DNA of 64,000 nucleotides from Frigidibacter oleivorans (GCF_003993775.1 NZ_RJRZ01000006.1:62001-126000); one strand, 5' to 3'; positions 43,027-54,005 are shown, counted from the first letter of the stretch. Notes: generated by a model not told the origin, from the letters alone. Program-made: numbers and translations.

Positions 43027-43875
43027 TCACTCCCACATCTGCTGGCGGCGCTGCCACAGCGTCTCGCCGATCAGGCAATCGACCCGGGAGGAGGCGGCCG
43101 CCTGCACGCGGATCAGGCGTTCCGGCCCCTCGGCCCCGGGCATGTCGCCGGCGAGTTCCAGCACCAGCTTTTGCCGCACGGCGGCGGCGAACTGGTCCCA
43201 GCTGACCACCGGAATGGCAAAGGCGCCCGGGCCGCCGATGACACAATCCTCGAAATAGACGTCCAGATCGGCAATCGTGCTCCAGCCGCCGAAGCCGTTG
43301 TCGGGATCGCCCACATTCGTCATCAGCGGCAGGCCGTTGATGGTGATGCGGCGCGCGATGGCGGCGTCGCGCGCCTCGGTCACCGCCCGGCCCTGGTTGT
43401 TTGGCCCGTCGCCAGACACGTCGATCACCTGACGCAGGCCGGCATAGCCGTTATCCTCGAACAGCGCGGTGGAGAATTCCAGCGCGCCCGAGATCGAGGT
43501 GCGGGAATAGGTGCCCATCCGCCCCGTCTCGACGGCGCGGGCGAAGGCCTCGGCGCTGTCGGCGCTGTCGATCAGCGTCCAGGGAATCATCACCGATTGC
43601 GTCTGCGTGCCGGCCCATTCCACATAGGCCACCGCCACCCGGCCCCAGCCGCCGTTCAGGATCGCGCCCAGCACCTCGTCGCTGCGGAAGGCCGCGGCAT
43701 AGCCCTGCCGCTGGACGCGCTGTTCCGTCATGTCCATCGAGCGCGAGACATCGACCGCCAGCACCAGTTCGACGCCCACGCCCACATCCTCGGCGGCACG
43801 GGCCGCAGAGGGCGGGACCGCCAGCGTCAGGGCCGGCCCCAGCAGCAGGGGAAGGAGGGTGACGGCAGGGTTCAT
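43027..43875 (-). CDS. DUF1194 protein with von Willebrand A-like domain
   Basis: The 282-residue precursor has a signal peptide (MNPAVTLLPLLLGPALTLAV) and a VWA-like fold with a MIDAS motif in LVLAVDVSRSMD, then VIDVSGDGPNNQG. The DUF1194 family is common in alphaproteobacteria, and no function is established. The ATG at 43875 fits the signal peptide best. It is convergent with apbE and separate from that operon. Confidence 0.88.
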   Translation of the reverse strand: MNPAVTLLPLLLGPALTLAVPPSAARAAEDVGVGVELVLAVDVSRSMDMTEQRVQRQGYAAAFRSDEVLGAILNGGWGRVAVAYVEWAGTQTQSVMIPWTLIDSADSAEAFARAVETGRMGTYSRTSISGALEFSTALFEDNGYAGLRQVIDVSGDGPNNQGRAVTEARDAAIARRITINGLPLMTNVGDPDNGFGGWSTIADLDVYFEDCVIGGPGAFAIPVVSWDQFAAAVRQKLVLELAGDMPGAEGPERLIRVQAAASSRVDCLIGETLWQRRQQMWE

Positions 43876-44044
43876 GCCCCGATGATGCCCGAGGTCCGGC
43901 ACCGGGCAATTCACGAAAGGGTCATCGCGCCCCTAGATGGCCGCCCCTGCGCGCCGCATCGCCGGTCCGGCCCGCATCTGCCGAAGGTCCGGGCGGTTCC
44001 GGTTCGCGCCACGGCGCGGCGCCCCCCGGGTTCAGCCTTCGGTG

Positions 44045-44689
44045 TCAGCCCGCCAGATGCCGCAGGCCCTGCGTCACATCCGTGCGCAGCGCCAGCCGCA
44101 GCCCCGGCTCGTCCCCCGCCTTCAGCGATGCGATGATCATCCGGTGATGCGGCGGCGCCTCGCTGCGACGCAACCGGCCATAGAGCGCGCGCATCGTCGG
44201 CCCCAGCTGCAGCCAGACCGTTTCCACGATGGCCAGCATCGCCGGCGCCTGCGCCCGCAGATAGAGCGTGCGATGGAATTCCAGATTGGTGCGGATATAG
44301 CCCACCGCGTCCCGCCGGGCCACGGCCTCGGCATTGGCGGCGTTGATCGTCTGCAACCGTTCGATCAGCGCCAGATGCGCGCGGGGCAGGGCGCGGCTGG
44401 CCAGTTCCGGCTCGATCAGCGCGCGCAGCATCGCCAGTTCCTCGATCCGCTCGTTCGACAGTTCCGGCGTCGTCACCCGGCCCGAGGCCGACAGGCTGAG
44501 CGCGCCTTCGGCCACCAGCCGGCGCAGCGCCTCGCGCGCGGGGGTCATCGACAGGTCGTGCTGCCGCGCCAGCCCGCGCAGGGTCAGCGCCTGCCCGGGC
44601 GCCAGCTCGCCATGCATGATCTGCTGGCGCAGGCTGCGATACAGGCGTTCATGCGCGGCGGGTTCGGCGGGGCGGGCGGGTTTCTGCAT
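44045..44689 (-). CDS. GntR-family regulator, FCD (FadR) subfamily
   Basis: The 214-residue regulator has an N-terminal winged helix (RLYRSLRQQIMHGELAPGQA, MTPAREALRRLVAEG) and a C-terminal all-helical FCD ligand domain with the metal-binding histidines of that class (for example EFHRTLY). No target gene is adjacent, so its effector and regulon are unknown. The gene lies 32 bp from the metallopeptidase-like gene on the same strand. Confidence 0.9.
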   Translation of the reverse strand: MQKPARPAEPAAHERLYRSLRQQIMHGELAPGQALTLRGLARQHDLSMTPAREALRRLVAEGALSLSASGRVTTPELSNERIEELAMLRALIEPELASRALPRAHLALIERLQTINAANAEAVARRDAVGYIRTNLEFHRTLYLRAQAPAMLAIVETVWLQLGPTMRALYGRLRRSEAPPHHRMIIASLKAGDEPGLRLALRTDVTQGLRHLAG

Positions 44690-44721
44690 GTCCGAGCGTG
44701 ATCACAGCTTGCGCGCCGCCG

Positions 44722-45480
44722 TCAAGCGGCGGGCTCCAGCCGCAGCCGGTGCAGCCCCGCGCCATGGCGCCGCAGCCAGTCGCGATCCGCCGCATAGCCG
44801 GGCTTCAGCCGGGCGACGACGGCCCAGAAGGCGGGGGAATGGTTCATCTCGGCCAGATGCGCCACCTCATGCGCCGCGACATAGTCGAGCACACCCGGTG
44901 GCGCCATCACCAGCCGCCACGAGAACATCAGCGCCCCGTCCGAGGTGCAGGAGCCCCAGCGGGACCGAGGGTCGCGCAGGGTGATGCGGGCATAGGGGCG
45001 GCCCAGCGTGGCGGCATGGCGGTCGCAGGCGGCGGTCAGCCGGTCGCGCGCCGCCAGCCGCAGGAAGGCCGCCAGCCGCGCCGGCATCCGCGCCGGATCG
45101 GCGGGCAGGACCAGCCCCGCCTCGCTCAGCCGCGCGCTGCGCACCGCGCCGGGCAGCAGCGTCAGGTCGCGCCCCTCGAAGGGCACCGTCTGGCCGAAGG
45201 CCGGGCCGGCGCCGGCGAACCCGTCCGCCGGGTCGAACCCCATGCCCGCCAGCGCCCCCCGGATCCAGCCCTCGCGGTCGCGGGCGAAGGCGATCGCCTC
45301 GCGTTCGGCCGCGCGCAGGGGCAGCGTCAGGGTGATCCGCCCGTCGAGCCGCGACACCCGCAGCGAAAAGCGCCGCGCCCGGGCCGACCGGCGCAGCGTG
45401 ATCTCCAGCGGCGGGTCGCCGGGCAGGCGGGTGGTCGCAGGGGGCGTTGCGGTGGTCTTCGCAGTCCGGGGGGCGGGCAT
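44722..45480 (-). CDS. YgjP-like (SprT/M48-type) zinc metallopeptidase family protein
   Basis: The 252-residue protein has the zinc motif HEVAHLAEMNHSPAFW (HExxH plus a downstream His) and the preceding RSRWGSCT segment typical of the YgjP/DUF45 family. The fold is gluzincin-like, but peptidase activity in this family is not well established. The ATG at 45480 is chosen because the longer frame upstream is only low-complexity proline-rich sequence. Confidence 0.85.
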   Translation of the reverse strand: MPAPRTAKTTATPPATTRLPGDPPLEITLRRSARARRFSLRVSRLDGRITLTLPLRAAEREAIAFARDREGWIRGALAGMGFDPADGFAGAGPAFGQTVPFEGRDLTLLPGAVRSARLSEAGLVLPADPARMPARLAAFLRLAARDRLTAACDRHAATLGRPYARITLRDPRSRWGSCTSDGALMFSWRLVMAPPGVLDYVAAHEVAHLAEMNHSPAFWAVVARLKPGYAADRDWLRRHGAGLHRLRLEPAA

Positions 45481-45646
45481 CGGTGGCTCTGGCAGGGGCG
45501 GGAGGCAGGCGGGGCGGGCAGGGGGCGGGCAGGGGGGCGGGCGGTCCGGCGGCCCGCGCGACACCGTGTTCCGAAAGGCTTTGACAGCAGCAGGGCGGTA
45601 TGGCAAGCACCCTCGAATCCCGGAAGCCAGCTCTAGAGGAACCCAC

Positions 45647-45973
45647 ATGCCCAAACCGGAATGGGGCACGAAGCGGATTTGCCCGACGACGGGCGAACGC
45701 TTCTATGACCTGAACCGCACCCCGATCGTCAGCCCCTATACCGGGCAGGTCGTCGACCTCGACAGCCTGACGGGCCGGGGCCGCTCGATGATCGCGGACA
45801 AGGCCGCCGTACGCAACCGCGACGACCAGATAAACGACATCAACGACGACGAGGTCCTGGACGACGATTCGGGCGATGTCGATCTGGACGACGACCTGCT
45901 CGAGGATGACGAGGACGACAACGTCTCGCTGGACGAGATCGCCGACGTCGCCGGCGGCGAGGACGAGGGCTGA
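45647..45973 (+). CDS. FYDLN-acid family protein (TIGR02300)
   Basis: The 108-residue protein has the conserved head WGTKRICPTTGERFYDLNRTP, followed by PIVSPYTGQ and a strongly acidic tail (DDDSGDVDLDDDLLEDD). The head has one Cys in a zinc-ribbon-like turn. This family occurs across alphaproteobacteria and its function is unknown. The AGAGGAACC before the ATG at 45647 is the ribosome site. Confidence 0.92.
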   Translation: MPKPEWGTKRICPTTGERFYDLNRTPIVSPYTGQVVDLDSLTGRGRSMIADKAAVRNRDDQINDINDDEVLDDDSGDVDLDDDLLEDDEDDNVSLDEIADVAGGEDEG

Positions 45974-46167
45974 GCCACCCCTTGCGCGGGGCCGCGTCCC
46001 CGCGCGTGCGGCCCGGCCTGCGGCCATGGCGGCCGCCGGGCCGGGCGCGGCGGAACCGCCGGAGCGGAAGATTTTCGGCACGCCGGAGTTTCCGCTTGCA
46101 CCCCGCCCGGCAACTGCCTATACGGCGCGACACGGGCGGCGACACAGTCATCGCCCGGACCTCCGGT

Positions 46168-46243
<76 letters not shown>

Positions 46244-46270
46244 AATCTCTCCTGATTGCACGATGTTAGG

Positions 46271-46288
46271 GGCGCCCCGTCGGGCGCC
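46271..46288 (+). terminator. Terminator after tRNA-Ala
   Basis: A 7-bp stem (GGCGCCC, loop CGTC, GGGCGCC) followed by TTTCC lies 27 bp past the tRNA. The rest of the gap to 46528 shows nothing recognisable. Confidence 0.7.
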
Positions 46289-46528
46289 TTTCCTGTCGTT
46301 GCGTCCATGTCCTCGCGGGGTCGGCGGTGGCGATTGCCGCAGGCCGGTCGCCGCGACCGCCGTGCCACGCCGCCAGCCGGCTGCTCTCCCCACCCCATGC
46401 GCACCTTGACTGTCGCCCGTTGGCAGACCGGCGCGCCGGATATCAGCCTTTTGCCGGGGACCTGGCGCCGGTGGGCCCGGGGGCGCACCTGCGCCCGGCC
46501 CCTCCCTCGGAAACGTGAGGCCGAAGCC

Positions 46529-47566
46529 TCAGCCCGGCATGGCGATCTGGATCTTCACATCCGTGGAACGCGCCTCGACCGCCCGGTCGAAGGCGGCAAT
46601 ACTGTCCGCGAAGGGGATGGTGGCCGACACCAGCGGCTTCAGGTCCACCTTGCCGGAGGCCAGCAACGCGATCGCCCGGTCGTAGACATTGGCATAGCGG
46701 AACACGGTTTCCACCCGCGCCTCGCGCGCCTGAAGGCCCACGATGTCGAACGGCACCGGGTCGACCGGCATTCCCACCAGAACGACGGTCCCCCCCGGCG
46801 CCACAAGCTCGGGCAGGCCCAGAATGGCGGGCGCTGCACCCGAACATTCGAACACCACATCCGCGCCCCAGCCCGCGGTTTCCGACGCGACCACCTCGGC
46901 CAGCGCCTGCCGGCGCAGGTTGACCGGCGTGATGCCGGGATAGGCGGCAATGATGTCGAGCTTGGGTTGGGCGAGGTCAGAGATGATCACCCGTGCGCAG
47001 CCCCCGGCCAGGGCGGCCAGCGCGACCATCATCCCGATAGGCCCGGCCCCCGTGACCACGGCCATGTCGCCCGGTCTGATTCTGGCCCGCAGCGCCGCCT
47101 GCATGCCGATGGCAAAGGGCTCGACCATCGCGCCTTCGGCATAGCTCACCGTATCGGGCAACTTGTAGGTATAGGCCGCGGGGTGGACGACCTCGGGCGC
47201 CAGACAGCCGTGAACGGGCGGGGTGGCCCAGAATCTGACGGCCGGATCGACGTTGTAGATGCCAAGTTTCGCCGCCCTCGAACTGGGATCTGGAATGCCC
47301 GGCTCCATGCAGACACGGTCGCCGACGGCGAGATGGGTCACCGCCGCACCGACGGCGATCACTTCGCCCGCGGCCTCGTGGCCCAGAACCATCGGCGCGG
47401 TCACGACGAACGGGCCGATCTTGCCATGGGTGTAGTAATGGACGTCCGACCCGCAGATACCCACGGTATCGACGGCGATCTTCACGTCATGCGGCCCCAC
47501 CTCGGTCGGAAGGTCGATGTCGCGCAGCGACAGGACGCCCTGCCTTTCCAGAACCAGCGCTTTCAT
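46529..47566 (-). CDS. Medium-chain zinc dehydrogenase, xylitol dehydrogenase-like (D-xylulose reductase)
   Basis: The 345-residue enzyme oxidises a polyol at C2 with NAD. It has the catalytic-zinc motifs [10 protein letters not shown] and LGHEAAGEV, the MEPGIP segment and the Rossmann loop TGAGPIGMM. The structural-zinc cysteines are absent ([14 protein letters not shown] sits where they would be), a trait I associate with bacterial xylitol dehydrogenases. It is the last gene of the polyol operon. Its ATG overlaps the stop of the second dehydrogenase by 4 bp. Xylitol is the best guess; other pentitols are possible. Confidence 0.8.
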   Translation of the reverse strand: MKALVLERQGVLSLRDIDLPTEVGPHDVKIAVDTVGICGSDVHYYTHGKIGPFVVTAPMVLGHEAAGEVIAVGAAVTHLAVGDRVCMEPGIPDPSSRAAKLGIYNVDPAVRFWATPPVHGCLAPEVVHPAAYTYKLPDTVSYAEGAMVEPFAIGMQAALRARIRPGDMAVVTGAGPIGMMVALAALAGGCARVIISDLAQPKLDIIAAYPGITPVNLRRQALAEVVASETAGWGADVVFECSGAAPAILGLPELVAPGGTVVLVGMPVDPVPFDIVGLQAREARVETVFRYANVYDRAIALLASGKVDLKPLVSATIPFADSIAAFDRAVEARSTDVKIQIAMPG

Positions 47567-48657
47567 GCTGCGGCCTCCGGATCGAGAATGACCTTGAGCG
47601 ACCGCCGTCCGTCGGCGGCAATGTCGATCCCCTCGCGAAAGCCCGAGAGCGGCAGGCGATGGGTCAGGATCTCCTCCATCGGCAGGCGGCCTTCGGCGAT
47701 CATGCGGATGGCATGGGGGTAGGTGCCGGGGGACAGATGCGCGCCGTGGATGTTCAGTTCCTTGCTGTCCCCGATGATGGTCCAGTCCACCGTGACCGGG
47801 TCCTTGAACACCGAGAATTCGACGAAGGTGCCCAGCTTGCGGATCGCAAGCAGGCCCTGTTCCACCGATTTGCCCGCGCCGGTCGCCTCGATATAGACGT
47901 CGCAGCCATAGCCTTCGGTCAGGTCGCGGATGGCCTGCACCACATCGGTTTCGGCCGGGTTCATCACGATGTCGGCGCCGCAGCGCTTTGCGAGTTCGAG
48001 CCGGTGCGGGTTCAGGTCCAGCGCGATCAGCCGTGCCGGGTTCTTCATCCGCGCCGCCGCCACCATGCCCAGCCCCAGCGCCCCGCAGCCCGAGATCACT
48101 ACCGTGTCGTCGAAGCCGATATTGCCGCGGTTCACCGCATGAATCGAACAGCCCAGCGGCTCCACGAAGACGCCATGGCGCGGGTCCATTCCGTCGGGCA
48201 GGCGGTAGTTGCGGGATTTGGCGGGGTAGATCATGTAGTCCGCCCAGGATCCCTGCGTGACCCGGTGAAAGCCGTACAGGTCATGCGGCTGGCACATCCA
48301 GTAATTGCCCTCGCGGCAGAACCGGCATTCGCCACAGGGCACGATCTGTTCGGAGACAGCCACATCGCCCACGGCCAGCCCGTGCCGATCGCCCGCGCCT
48401 TCGCCCAGTGACACGACGCGGCCCACGAATTCGTGGCCGGGGATCACATCGGTTTCGGCATAGGGCTTGCGGTTGGCATCGCCCCAGAACATCGGCGTGC
48501 CCTGGAAACATTTCACGTCGCCCGCGCAGATCCCGGCCGCAATGACCTTGACCAGCACCTCGCCGGGACCGGGGCGCGGGACGGGACGGGTTTCCAGCCT
48601 GTAGTCGCCGGGGCCGTGGCAGACAACGGCCTGCATCGTCTCGGGAATTCGGGTCAT
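47563..48657 (-). CDS. Medium-chain zinc dehydrogenase, erythritol/threitol dehydrogenase-like
   Basis: The 364-residue enzyme shows catalytic-zinc motifs ([20 protein letters not shown]), an intact structural-zinc set [15 protein letters not shown], and the nucleotide loop [10 protein letters not shown]. The segment [10 protein letters not shown] resembles EltD-type erythritol/threitol dehydrogenases. It would make an erythrulose-like ketose. The ATG at 48657 is preferred over a longer frame. It lies 4 bp after the SDR gene in the same operon, giving three distinct dehydrogenases in one catabolic unit. Confidence 0.8.
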   Translation of the reverse strand: MTRIPETMQAVVCHGPGDYRLETRPVPRPGPGEVLVKVIAAGICAGDVKCFQGTPMFWGDANRKPYAETDVIPGHEFVGRVVSLGEGAGDRHGLAVGDVAVSEQIVPCGECRFCREGNYWMCQPHDLYGFHRVTQGSWADYMIYPAKSRNYRLPDGMDPRHGVFVEPLGCSIHAVNRGNIGFDDTVVISGCGALGLGMVAAARMKNPARLIALDLNPHRLELAKRCGADIVMNPAETDVVQAIRDLTEGYGCDVYIEATGAGKSVEQGLLAIRKLGTFVEFSVFKDPVTVDWTIIGDSKELNIHGAHLSPGTYPHAIRMIAEGRLPMEEILTHRLPLSGFREGIDIAADGRRSLKVILDPEAAA

Positions 48658-48661
48658 GGGA

Positions 48662-49432
48662 TCACCAGCAGGTATAGCCGCCATCCACCGTCACGACCGA
48701 CCCGGTCATGTAGCTGGAGGCAGGGGACGCAAGGAAGACGACGATGGAGGCCACTTCGTCCGGCTGGCCCGCCCGGGCCATCGGGGTCAGTTCCATCCAT
48801 TTCGCGGCCATGACCGGATCGTCGACCATGGCGTATTTCGTCATCTCGGTTTCGATATAGCCGGGCGCCACCGCGTTCACCCGAACGCCGCGCGCGGCCC
48901 ATTCCGCGCCGGTCGAGCGCACCAGATGGTGCACGGCCGCCTTGGAGGCATTGTAGTAGCTCTGGTTCTGCGGCCGGTTCGAGATATCGCCCGAGATCGA
49001 GCCGATCGCCACGATCGAGCCTTTTCCGGCCCTCAGCATCTGCGCCCCGAAGGCCCGCACGGTATAGAGGACACCGTAGAAGTTGGTGTTCATCACATCC
49101 GCCACCAGATCGTCGCCTGCCGCCTCGGCCGCGGTGCCCGACCGGGCGATGCCTGCATTGGCGACCACCACGTCCAGCGGCCCCAGCCGTTCGGCCAGCG
49201 CAGTCGCGGCGACGCTGTCGGTTACGTCCAGCACATGCCATTCGGAACTGTGCCCGGCCGCCGCCAGGTCGGCCGCCACGCGCTGCAGCGCTGTCGCATC
49301 GCGCGAGGTCAGGATGACATGCGCCCCGGCCTGCGCCAGCGCCCGCGCGCTGGCAAGGCCGATGCCCTTGCTGGCCCCGGTCACCAGCGCGCGCTGGCCC
49401 GTCAGGCTGAACCTGTCAAGAATTCCACCCAT
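48662..49432 (-). CDS. SDR-family polyol dehydrogenase-like protein
   Basis: The 256-residue enzyme has the [12 protein letters not shown] cofactor loop, [11 protein letters not shown], the catalytic pair in [12 protein letters not shown] and a C-terminal [10 protein letters not shown]. It is probably NAD-dependent and acts on a polyol or ketose in the operon's pathway. It sits directly between the ABC ATPase gene and the two zinc dehydrogenases. Confidence 0.88.
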   Translation of the reverse strand: MGGILDRFSLTGQRALVTGASKGIGLASARALAQAGAHVILTSRDATALQRVAADLAAAGHSSEWHVLDVTDSVAATALAERLGPLDVVVANAGIARSGTAAEAAGDDLVADVMNTNFYGVLYTVRAFGAQMLRAGKGSIVAIGSISGDISNRPQNQSYYNASKAAVHHLVRSTGAEWAARGVRVNAVAPGYIETEMTKYAMVDDPVMAAKWMELTPMARAGQPDEVASIVVFLASPASSYMTGSVVTVDGGYTCW

Positions 49433-49435
49433 GGT

Positions 49436-50476
49436 TCACCCCACCCGCTGGCCCGAGGCTGTGTCGAAGAACAGCGCCTGCCCGGCGCCCAGGTCGAAGC
49501 GCAGCGTCGTGCCCAGGTCGGGGCGGAACCGCTTGTCGCATCGCAGGTTCACCCGATGCGGCCCCATCTGCAGGACGATGTAGGTCGCCTCGCCCGTCGG
49601 CTCCACCTCATAGACGGTGCCGGAGAACCGGCCGCTGTCCGAAAGGGTGGTATCCTCGGCCCGGAAGCCCAGGGTCAGCCGGCCCGCGCCGGGGCAGGGC
49701 AGGTCCGCGACGCCCGGCCCGGCAAAGGTGCCGTCGGCCGCCGCGCCTTCGACAAAGTTCATCGGCGGCGATCCGATGAAGCCCGCGACGAACAGGTTCT
49801 CGGGGTTGTCGTAGATTTCGTCCGGCGTGCCGACCTGCTGGATACGGCCATCGTTCAGCAGCACCACGCGATCGGCCAGGGTCATTGCCTCGATCTGGTC
49901 ATGGGTGACATAGATCATCGTCACGCCCAGGCTGCGCTGAAGGTGCTTGATCTCGGCCCGCATGGCGACGCGCAGCTTGGCGTCCAGGTTCGACAGGGGC
50001 TCGTCCAGCAGGAACACGCCGGGCGACCGCACCAGCGCGCGGGCCAGCGCCACGCGCTGCCGCTGCCCCCCCGACAGATCGCGCGGATAGCGCGACAGAT
50101 AGGGCGTCAGGTCCACCTTGCGGGCCGCCGCCTCGATCTGGGCCTGACGGTCGGCCTTGGCGACCCTGGCCACCTTCAGCGGATAGCCGATGTTGTCGGC
50201 CACGGTCATGTGCGGGTAAAGCGCGTAGTTCTGGAACACCATCGCCACATTGCGGTCGCGCGGGTGCAGCTGGGTCACGTCGCGCCCGTCAAAGCGCAGG
50301 GTGCCGGTGGAAATCGCCTCCAGCCCGGCGATCATGCGCATCGTGGTGGACTTGCCGCAGCCCGAAGGCCCGAGGAGCACCAGAAACTCGCCATCGGCAA
50401 TATCGAGGTCCAGGGGCTTCAGCACCGTCAGGGCGCCATAGCTCTTACCGACCGCTTCGAGGGTGACGCGGCTCAT
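49436..50476 (-). CDS. ABC transporter ATPase, MalK/UgpC/SmoK type
   Basis: The 346-residue ATPase has Walker A GPSGCGKST, signature LSGGQRQRV, Walker B VFLLDEPLSNLD and a TOBE region with FRAEDTTLS. It is the typical shared ATPase of sugar and sugar-alcohol importers. It lies in the operon with two permeases and a binding protein. Confidence 0.93.
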   Translation of the reverse strand: MSRVTLEAVGKSYGALTVLKPLDLDIADGEFLVLLGPSGCGKSTTMRMIAGLEAISTGTLRFDGRDVTQLHPRDRNVAMVFQNYALYPHMTVADNIGYPLKVARVAKADRQAQIEAAARKVDLTPYLSRYPRDLSGGQRQRVALARALVRSPGVFLLDEPLSNLDAKLRVAMRAEIKHLQRSLGVTMIYVTHDQIEAMTLADRVVLLNDGRIQQVGTPDEIYDNPENLFVAGFIGSPPMNFVEGAAADGTFAGPGVADLPCPGAGRLTLGFRAEDTTLSDSGRFSGTVYEVEPTGEATYIVLQMGPHRVNLRCDKRFRPDLGTTLRFDLGAGQALFFDTASGQRVG

Positions 50477-50479
50477 GTC

Positions 50480-50662
50480 TTATCCTTTTCTGATGATCCA
50501 CTGGCCCAGGATCGCCGACAGCAGGGTCGAGACCCAAAGCGGCGCATGGGGTTCAAGGAACCGCATCCAGAACAGCGAGATGGCGATGAACAGCACGACC
50601 GAAATGAAGACGCGGTCGAAGGTGTTGGTCCGGATCGGCAGGAAACCGTTGCGCTCGGCCAT
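50480..50662 (-). CDS. Small membrane protein within the polyol ABC operon
   Basis: The 60-residue protein has two hydrophobic segments (VFISVVLFIAISLFW and LWVSTLLSAILGQWII). It lies in the gap of a tight operon, 3 bp from each neighbour. Small two-helix proteins of this sort recur in rhizobial/rhodobacterial polyol ABC operons, which suggests an accessory transporter subunit. The role is unknown. Confidence 0.7.
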   Translation of the reverse strand: MAERNGFLPIRTNTFDRVFISVVLFIAISLFWMRFLEPHAPLWVSTLLSAILGQWIIRKG

Positions 50663-50665
50663 GGG

Positions 50666-51514
50666 CTATCCTTTCACGGCACCGAAGGTGAGGCCGGCCA
50701 CGATGTGCCGCTGCACCAGCGCAAGGACCAGCGCGGCGGGGGCCAGCGTCAGCATGGCCACGGCCGCCAGTTCGCCCCAGTTGGTGCCCGTCACCGTGAC
50801 GAATTCGGCAAGGCCGGTGGTGATGGTCCGCGCATCGACCGAGGTGAGCGTGGAGGCGAAAAGATATTCGTTCCACGCGAACACCCATGTCAGGATGCCG
50901 GTCACGGCAAGGCCGGGGCGGGCCAGGGGAAAGATGACCGTCATCAGCACGGTGAAGGTGCTGGCGCCGTCGACATAGGCCGCCTCGTCCAGCTCGCGCG
51001 GAATGGCATCCACGATGCCCTGAAGCAGCCAGAAGGCGAAGGGCAGGTTGAAGACGCAATAGAGCAGGATCAGGCCGATCCGCGTGTCGAACAGCGACCA
51101 GTCACCGATGCGGAACCCGGTGAACATCAGGAACAGCGGCAGCAGGAACACCGCGGGCGGGGCCATCCGGTTGGTCAGCACCCAGAAGAACAGGTTGTCC
51201 TTCCCCGCCAGTGCAAAGCGCGACATCGCATAGGCCGCCAGCAGCGCCAGCATCGACACCAGCACCGCGTTCGAGGTGGCCACAATCAGGGAATTGGTCA
51301 TGTATTTCTGGAAGGTCGGGTTCGACAGAACCGCGGCGTAGTTTTCCCAGGTCATCGCCGACAGATCCAGAAGGAAGGACGGCTTGCCGAACAGGTCGGC
51401 CCGGGTGCGGACCGAGACCAGGAACATCCACCAGACCGGCAGCAGGGTCAGGGCGGACATGGCGATCCAGAACAGGAACGTCAGCAGGCGGGAAGAGAGG
51501 ATGCCGCGGTTCAC
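50666..51514 (-). CDS. ABC transporter permease, MalG type
   Basis: The 282-residue inner-membrane protein has six predicted helices and the coupling loop [24 protein letters not shown]. The GTG at 51514 is set by AAGGAG 8 bp upstream and by a 4-bp overlap with the upstream permease stop. It pairs with the MalF-type permease. Confidence 0.92.
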   Translation of the reverse strand: MNRGILSSRLLTFLFWIAMSALTLLPVWWMFLVSVRTRADLFGKPSFLLDLSAMTWENYAAVLSNPTFQKYMTNSLIVATSNAVLVSMLALLAAYAMSRFALAGKDNLFFWVLTNRMAPPAVFLLPLFLMFTGFRIGDWSLFDTRIGLILLYCVFNLPFAFWLLQGIVDAIPRELDEAAYVDGASTFTVLMTVIFPLARPGLAVTGILTWVFAWNEYLFASTLTSVDARTITTGLAEFVTVTGTNWGELAAVAMLTLAPAALVLALVQRHIVAGLTFGAVKG

Positions 51515-52386
51515 CGGCTTTTCTCCTTCATGCCGGTCATGGCGACATAGAGAAGCCAGCACATGACGATGGTCAGATACAGGGTGATCAGCGACATGGC
51601 CGCGCCATAGCCGTAGTCGGTCTTGGGAAAGACCACGCGCCAGATGTGCAGGCCGATGAAGCGGGTTTCGGCCCCGGGGCCGCCGCCGGTCAGCATCCAG
51701 ACCTCATCGACGGTGCGCAGCGCATCCATCAGCCGGATGAAGATGGTGGTCAGCAGCACGGGCTTGAGGAACGGCAGCGTGATGTCCCAGAAGATGCGCC
51801 ATTCGCCCGCGCCGTCGATCCGGGCCTGTTCCAGCGGCTCTTCCGGCAGGTTCGACAGGCCCGCCATCAGCGTCAGCGTGACCAGCGGCGTCCAGTGCCA
51901 GATGTCCATGATCACGACCGTGGCGAATGCCTGATCGGGAAAACGGGACAGCACATAGCTGATGTCGAACCATTGCTGCATCCAGTGCGGGATGGGTCCC
52001 AGCCCCGGCACGGTCATCAGCCGCCAGGTGGCGCCGACCGCGATGGGGGCAATCATCAGCGGCAGGGTGTGAACGGTACGGAACAGACCCTTCAGCGGCA
52101 CATTGCGCATCAGCATCTTGGCCAGGAAGAAGCCGATGATCAGCTGGCTTGCCAGCACGAAGAGGGTGAACTTGAACGTCAGCCACAGCGATTTGAGGAA
52201 AGCCGCGTCGAACACCAGCCTGCGGAAGTTGTCCACGCCGGCAAAGCGCGGCTCGGGGTTTGCCGCGAAGGTGTTCCAGTCGAGGAAACCGACAGCCAGA
52301 ACATAGAGGAACGGCACCATCCCGGTGATGAACAGGATGAAAAGGGTCGGAGCGATCAGAAGCCAGCCCGTGGTCGTGTTGCGCAT
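51511..52386 (-). CDS. ABC transporter permease, MalF type
   Basis: The 291-residue permease begins [20 protein letters not shown] and has the coupling loop [23 protein letters not shown]. Six helices are expected. It is encoded directly after the binding protein and overlaps the next permease gene. Confidence 0.92.
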   Translation of the reverse strand: MRNTTTGWLLIAPTLFILFITGMVPFLYVLAVGFLDWNTFAANPEPRFAGVDNFRRLVFDAAFLKSLWLTFKFTLFVLASQLIIGFFLAKMLMRNVPLKGLFRTVHTLPLMIAPIAVGATWRLMTVPGLGPIPHWMQQWFDISYVLSRFPDQAFATVVIMDIWHWTPLVTLTLMAGLSNLPEEPLEQARIDGAGEWRIFWDITLPFLKPVLLTTIFIRLMDALRTVDEVWMLTGGGPGAETRFIGLHIWRVVFPKTDYGYGAAMSLITLYLTIVMCWLLYVAMTGMKEKSR

Positions 52387-52484
52387 TGCAGCACCTTTGT
52401 CTTGAGCCCCCGCAACGGCGGCTGGACAGGAAAGGGCGCCGGCGGAGCCCGGGGAGGAACGCCCCGCCGGCAGGCCGGGCGGGA

Positions 52485-53900
52485 TCAGTTGCCGCCGTAA
52501 CCCAGATTGGCCATTTCGGCCTCGGCCGCGGCGGCGGCCTGGTCGAGCGCCTCTTCCGGCGTCATCGTGCCGACGATGGCCTCGTAGATGAAGGGCGCGA
52601 CAGCCTCGCGCACCTGGGCATGGAAGGGGAATTCGGGCGCGCCCTTGAACAGGTGGCCCTGCTCTTTCATCATGGTGAAATAGCCGTCGGCCATGGCATC
52701 CACTTCCTTGACCTTGGGATCGTCGAATGTGGCCTGATGCACCACGCGCGACCCGGCCACCGCCCAGTCGGCCTGGACCGAGGGCTGGCCGATGAACTGC
52801 AGCCACAGCAACGCGGCTTCCTTGTTCTTCGACGAATGCGGGATGCCGAAGGCGCCGCCGTCATAATAGCCGATATAGCCTTCGCCGGCCTCGGCCTCTT
52901 CCATGACGCCGGGGTTCATCGGCGGCAGGGCAACGCCGACCTTGCCGACCACGGTCGATTTTTCGGGATTGGTCGCAACCCAGGCGGCGTTCTCGCCATA
53001 GACCCACCCCTGCGCGGCACGGCCCGCGGCAAAGGTCGAGGCGACCTCGTCCCAGGTCGAGGCGGTGGCTTCCGGCGGGGCAAAGTCCAGCAGGCCGACC
53101 CAGAAGGCCAGCGCCTCTTTCGCCTCGGGCGAGTTCATGCGGCCGCCCTTCTCGACGGTGGCCGCACCCTTTGCCATGTCGATGCCCCAGTCATAGACGC
53201 CATAGGTCGGCGCGATCGACTCGAAGAATTCGTAGAAAGCCGCCGGGTGGCCCGATGCTGCCTGGACGGTCGTCCCCCACAACTCGTCATTCGGATCGAG
53301 GTTGGCGAAATACTCGGCATTGTCGCGCCATTGGTCGAAGGTCGTGGCAGGGGCCAGATCGTAGCCGTACTTGGCCTTGAACGCCTCCTGATGGGCGGGA
53401 TCCTCGAACAGGTCCTTGCGGTAGAGATAGACCTTGATGAAGGCCTCCATCGGGACGCCGAAGATGTCGCCATCCGCGCCGCGGAAATTGTCGATGAAGG
53501 TGGTGAAATCCTCGATGCTGAAGTCGGGCGCCTGCAGCGAGGGGTTGGCCTCGAGCGCGTCCGAGATGTTCACCAGGAAGTCGCGGGCGAGGTAGGAATA
53601 GATGATGTCCTGTTCGATGTAGACGAAGTCATAGATGCCCGAACCGGCCTCCATGTCCTTGATCGCCTTGTCGAACATCTGGTCCCACGAGGTGGTCTCG
53701 AATTCGACCTCGATCCCGGTGGCTTCGGTGAACTGCGGCGCCAGGACGTCGCGCACATAGTTCGACGGCGGGGTGCTTTCGGACACGCCGCGGATGGTCA
53801 CGCCCTGCAGGTTGGCACCGGCATCCGACCAGAAATCGGCATAGGCCGGAGCAGACAAGGCAACGGCGATCGCCGAAGTGGCGAGCAAGAGTTTCGGCAT
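52485..53900 (-). CDS. Sugar-alcohol ABC transporter substrate-binding protein
   Basis: The 471-residue precursor has a signal peptide ([21 protein letters not shown]) and a family-1 extracellular solute-binding fold ([49 protein letters not shown]). The long form (about 470 residues) matches polyol-binding proteins. With xylitol- and threitol-like dehydrogenases in the same operon, a C4 or C5 sugar alcohol is the likely ligand. It is the first gene of the minus-strand operon. Confidence 0.87.
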   Translation of the reverse strand: MPKLLLATSAIAVALSAPAYADFWSDAGANLQGVTIRGVSESTPPSNYVRDVLAPQFTEATGIEVEFETTSWDQMFDKAIKDMEAGSGIYDFVYIEQDIIYSYLARDFLVNISDALEANPSLQAPDFSIEDFTTFIDNFRGADGDIFGVPMEAFIKVYLYRKDLFEDPAHQEAFKAKYGYDLAPATTFDQWRDNAEYFANLDPNDELWGTTVQAASGHPAAFYEFFESIAPTYGVYDWGIDMAKGAATVEKGGRMNSPEAKEALAFWVGLLDFAPPEATASTWDEVASTFAAGRAAQGWVYGENAAWVATNPEKSTVVGKVGVALPPMNPGVMEEAEAGEGYIGYYDGGAFGIPHSSKNKEAALLWLQFIGQPSVQADWAVAGSRVVHQATFDDPKVKEVDAMADGYFTMMKEQGHLFKGAPEFPFHAQVREAVAPFIYEAIVGTMTPEEALDQAAAAAEAEMANLGYGGN

Positions 53901-54005
53901 TTCATTCCTCCCATTCGGGCCGTCTGCGCGACCCGGCGCATTCAACGAACCTCGGCGCGAGCCGGACCGTCACCGGGCGCACCTTAACCCGAGGCATGAT
54001 CTGAA

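Noticed and set aside
48656-51550. A 964-residue plus-strand open frame opposite the polyol operon
   Set aside because: It is His/Arg/Gln-rich nonsense lying exactly antisense to the SDR, ATPase and permease genes, which have clear motifs and ribosome sites.
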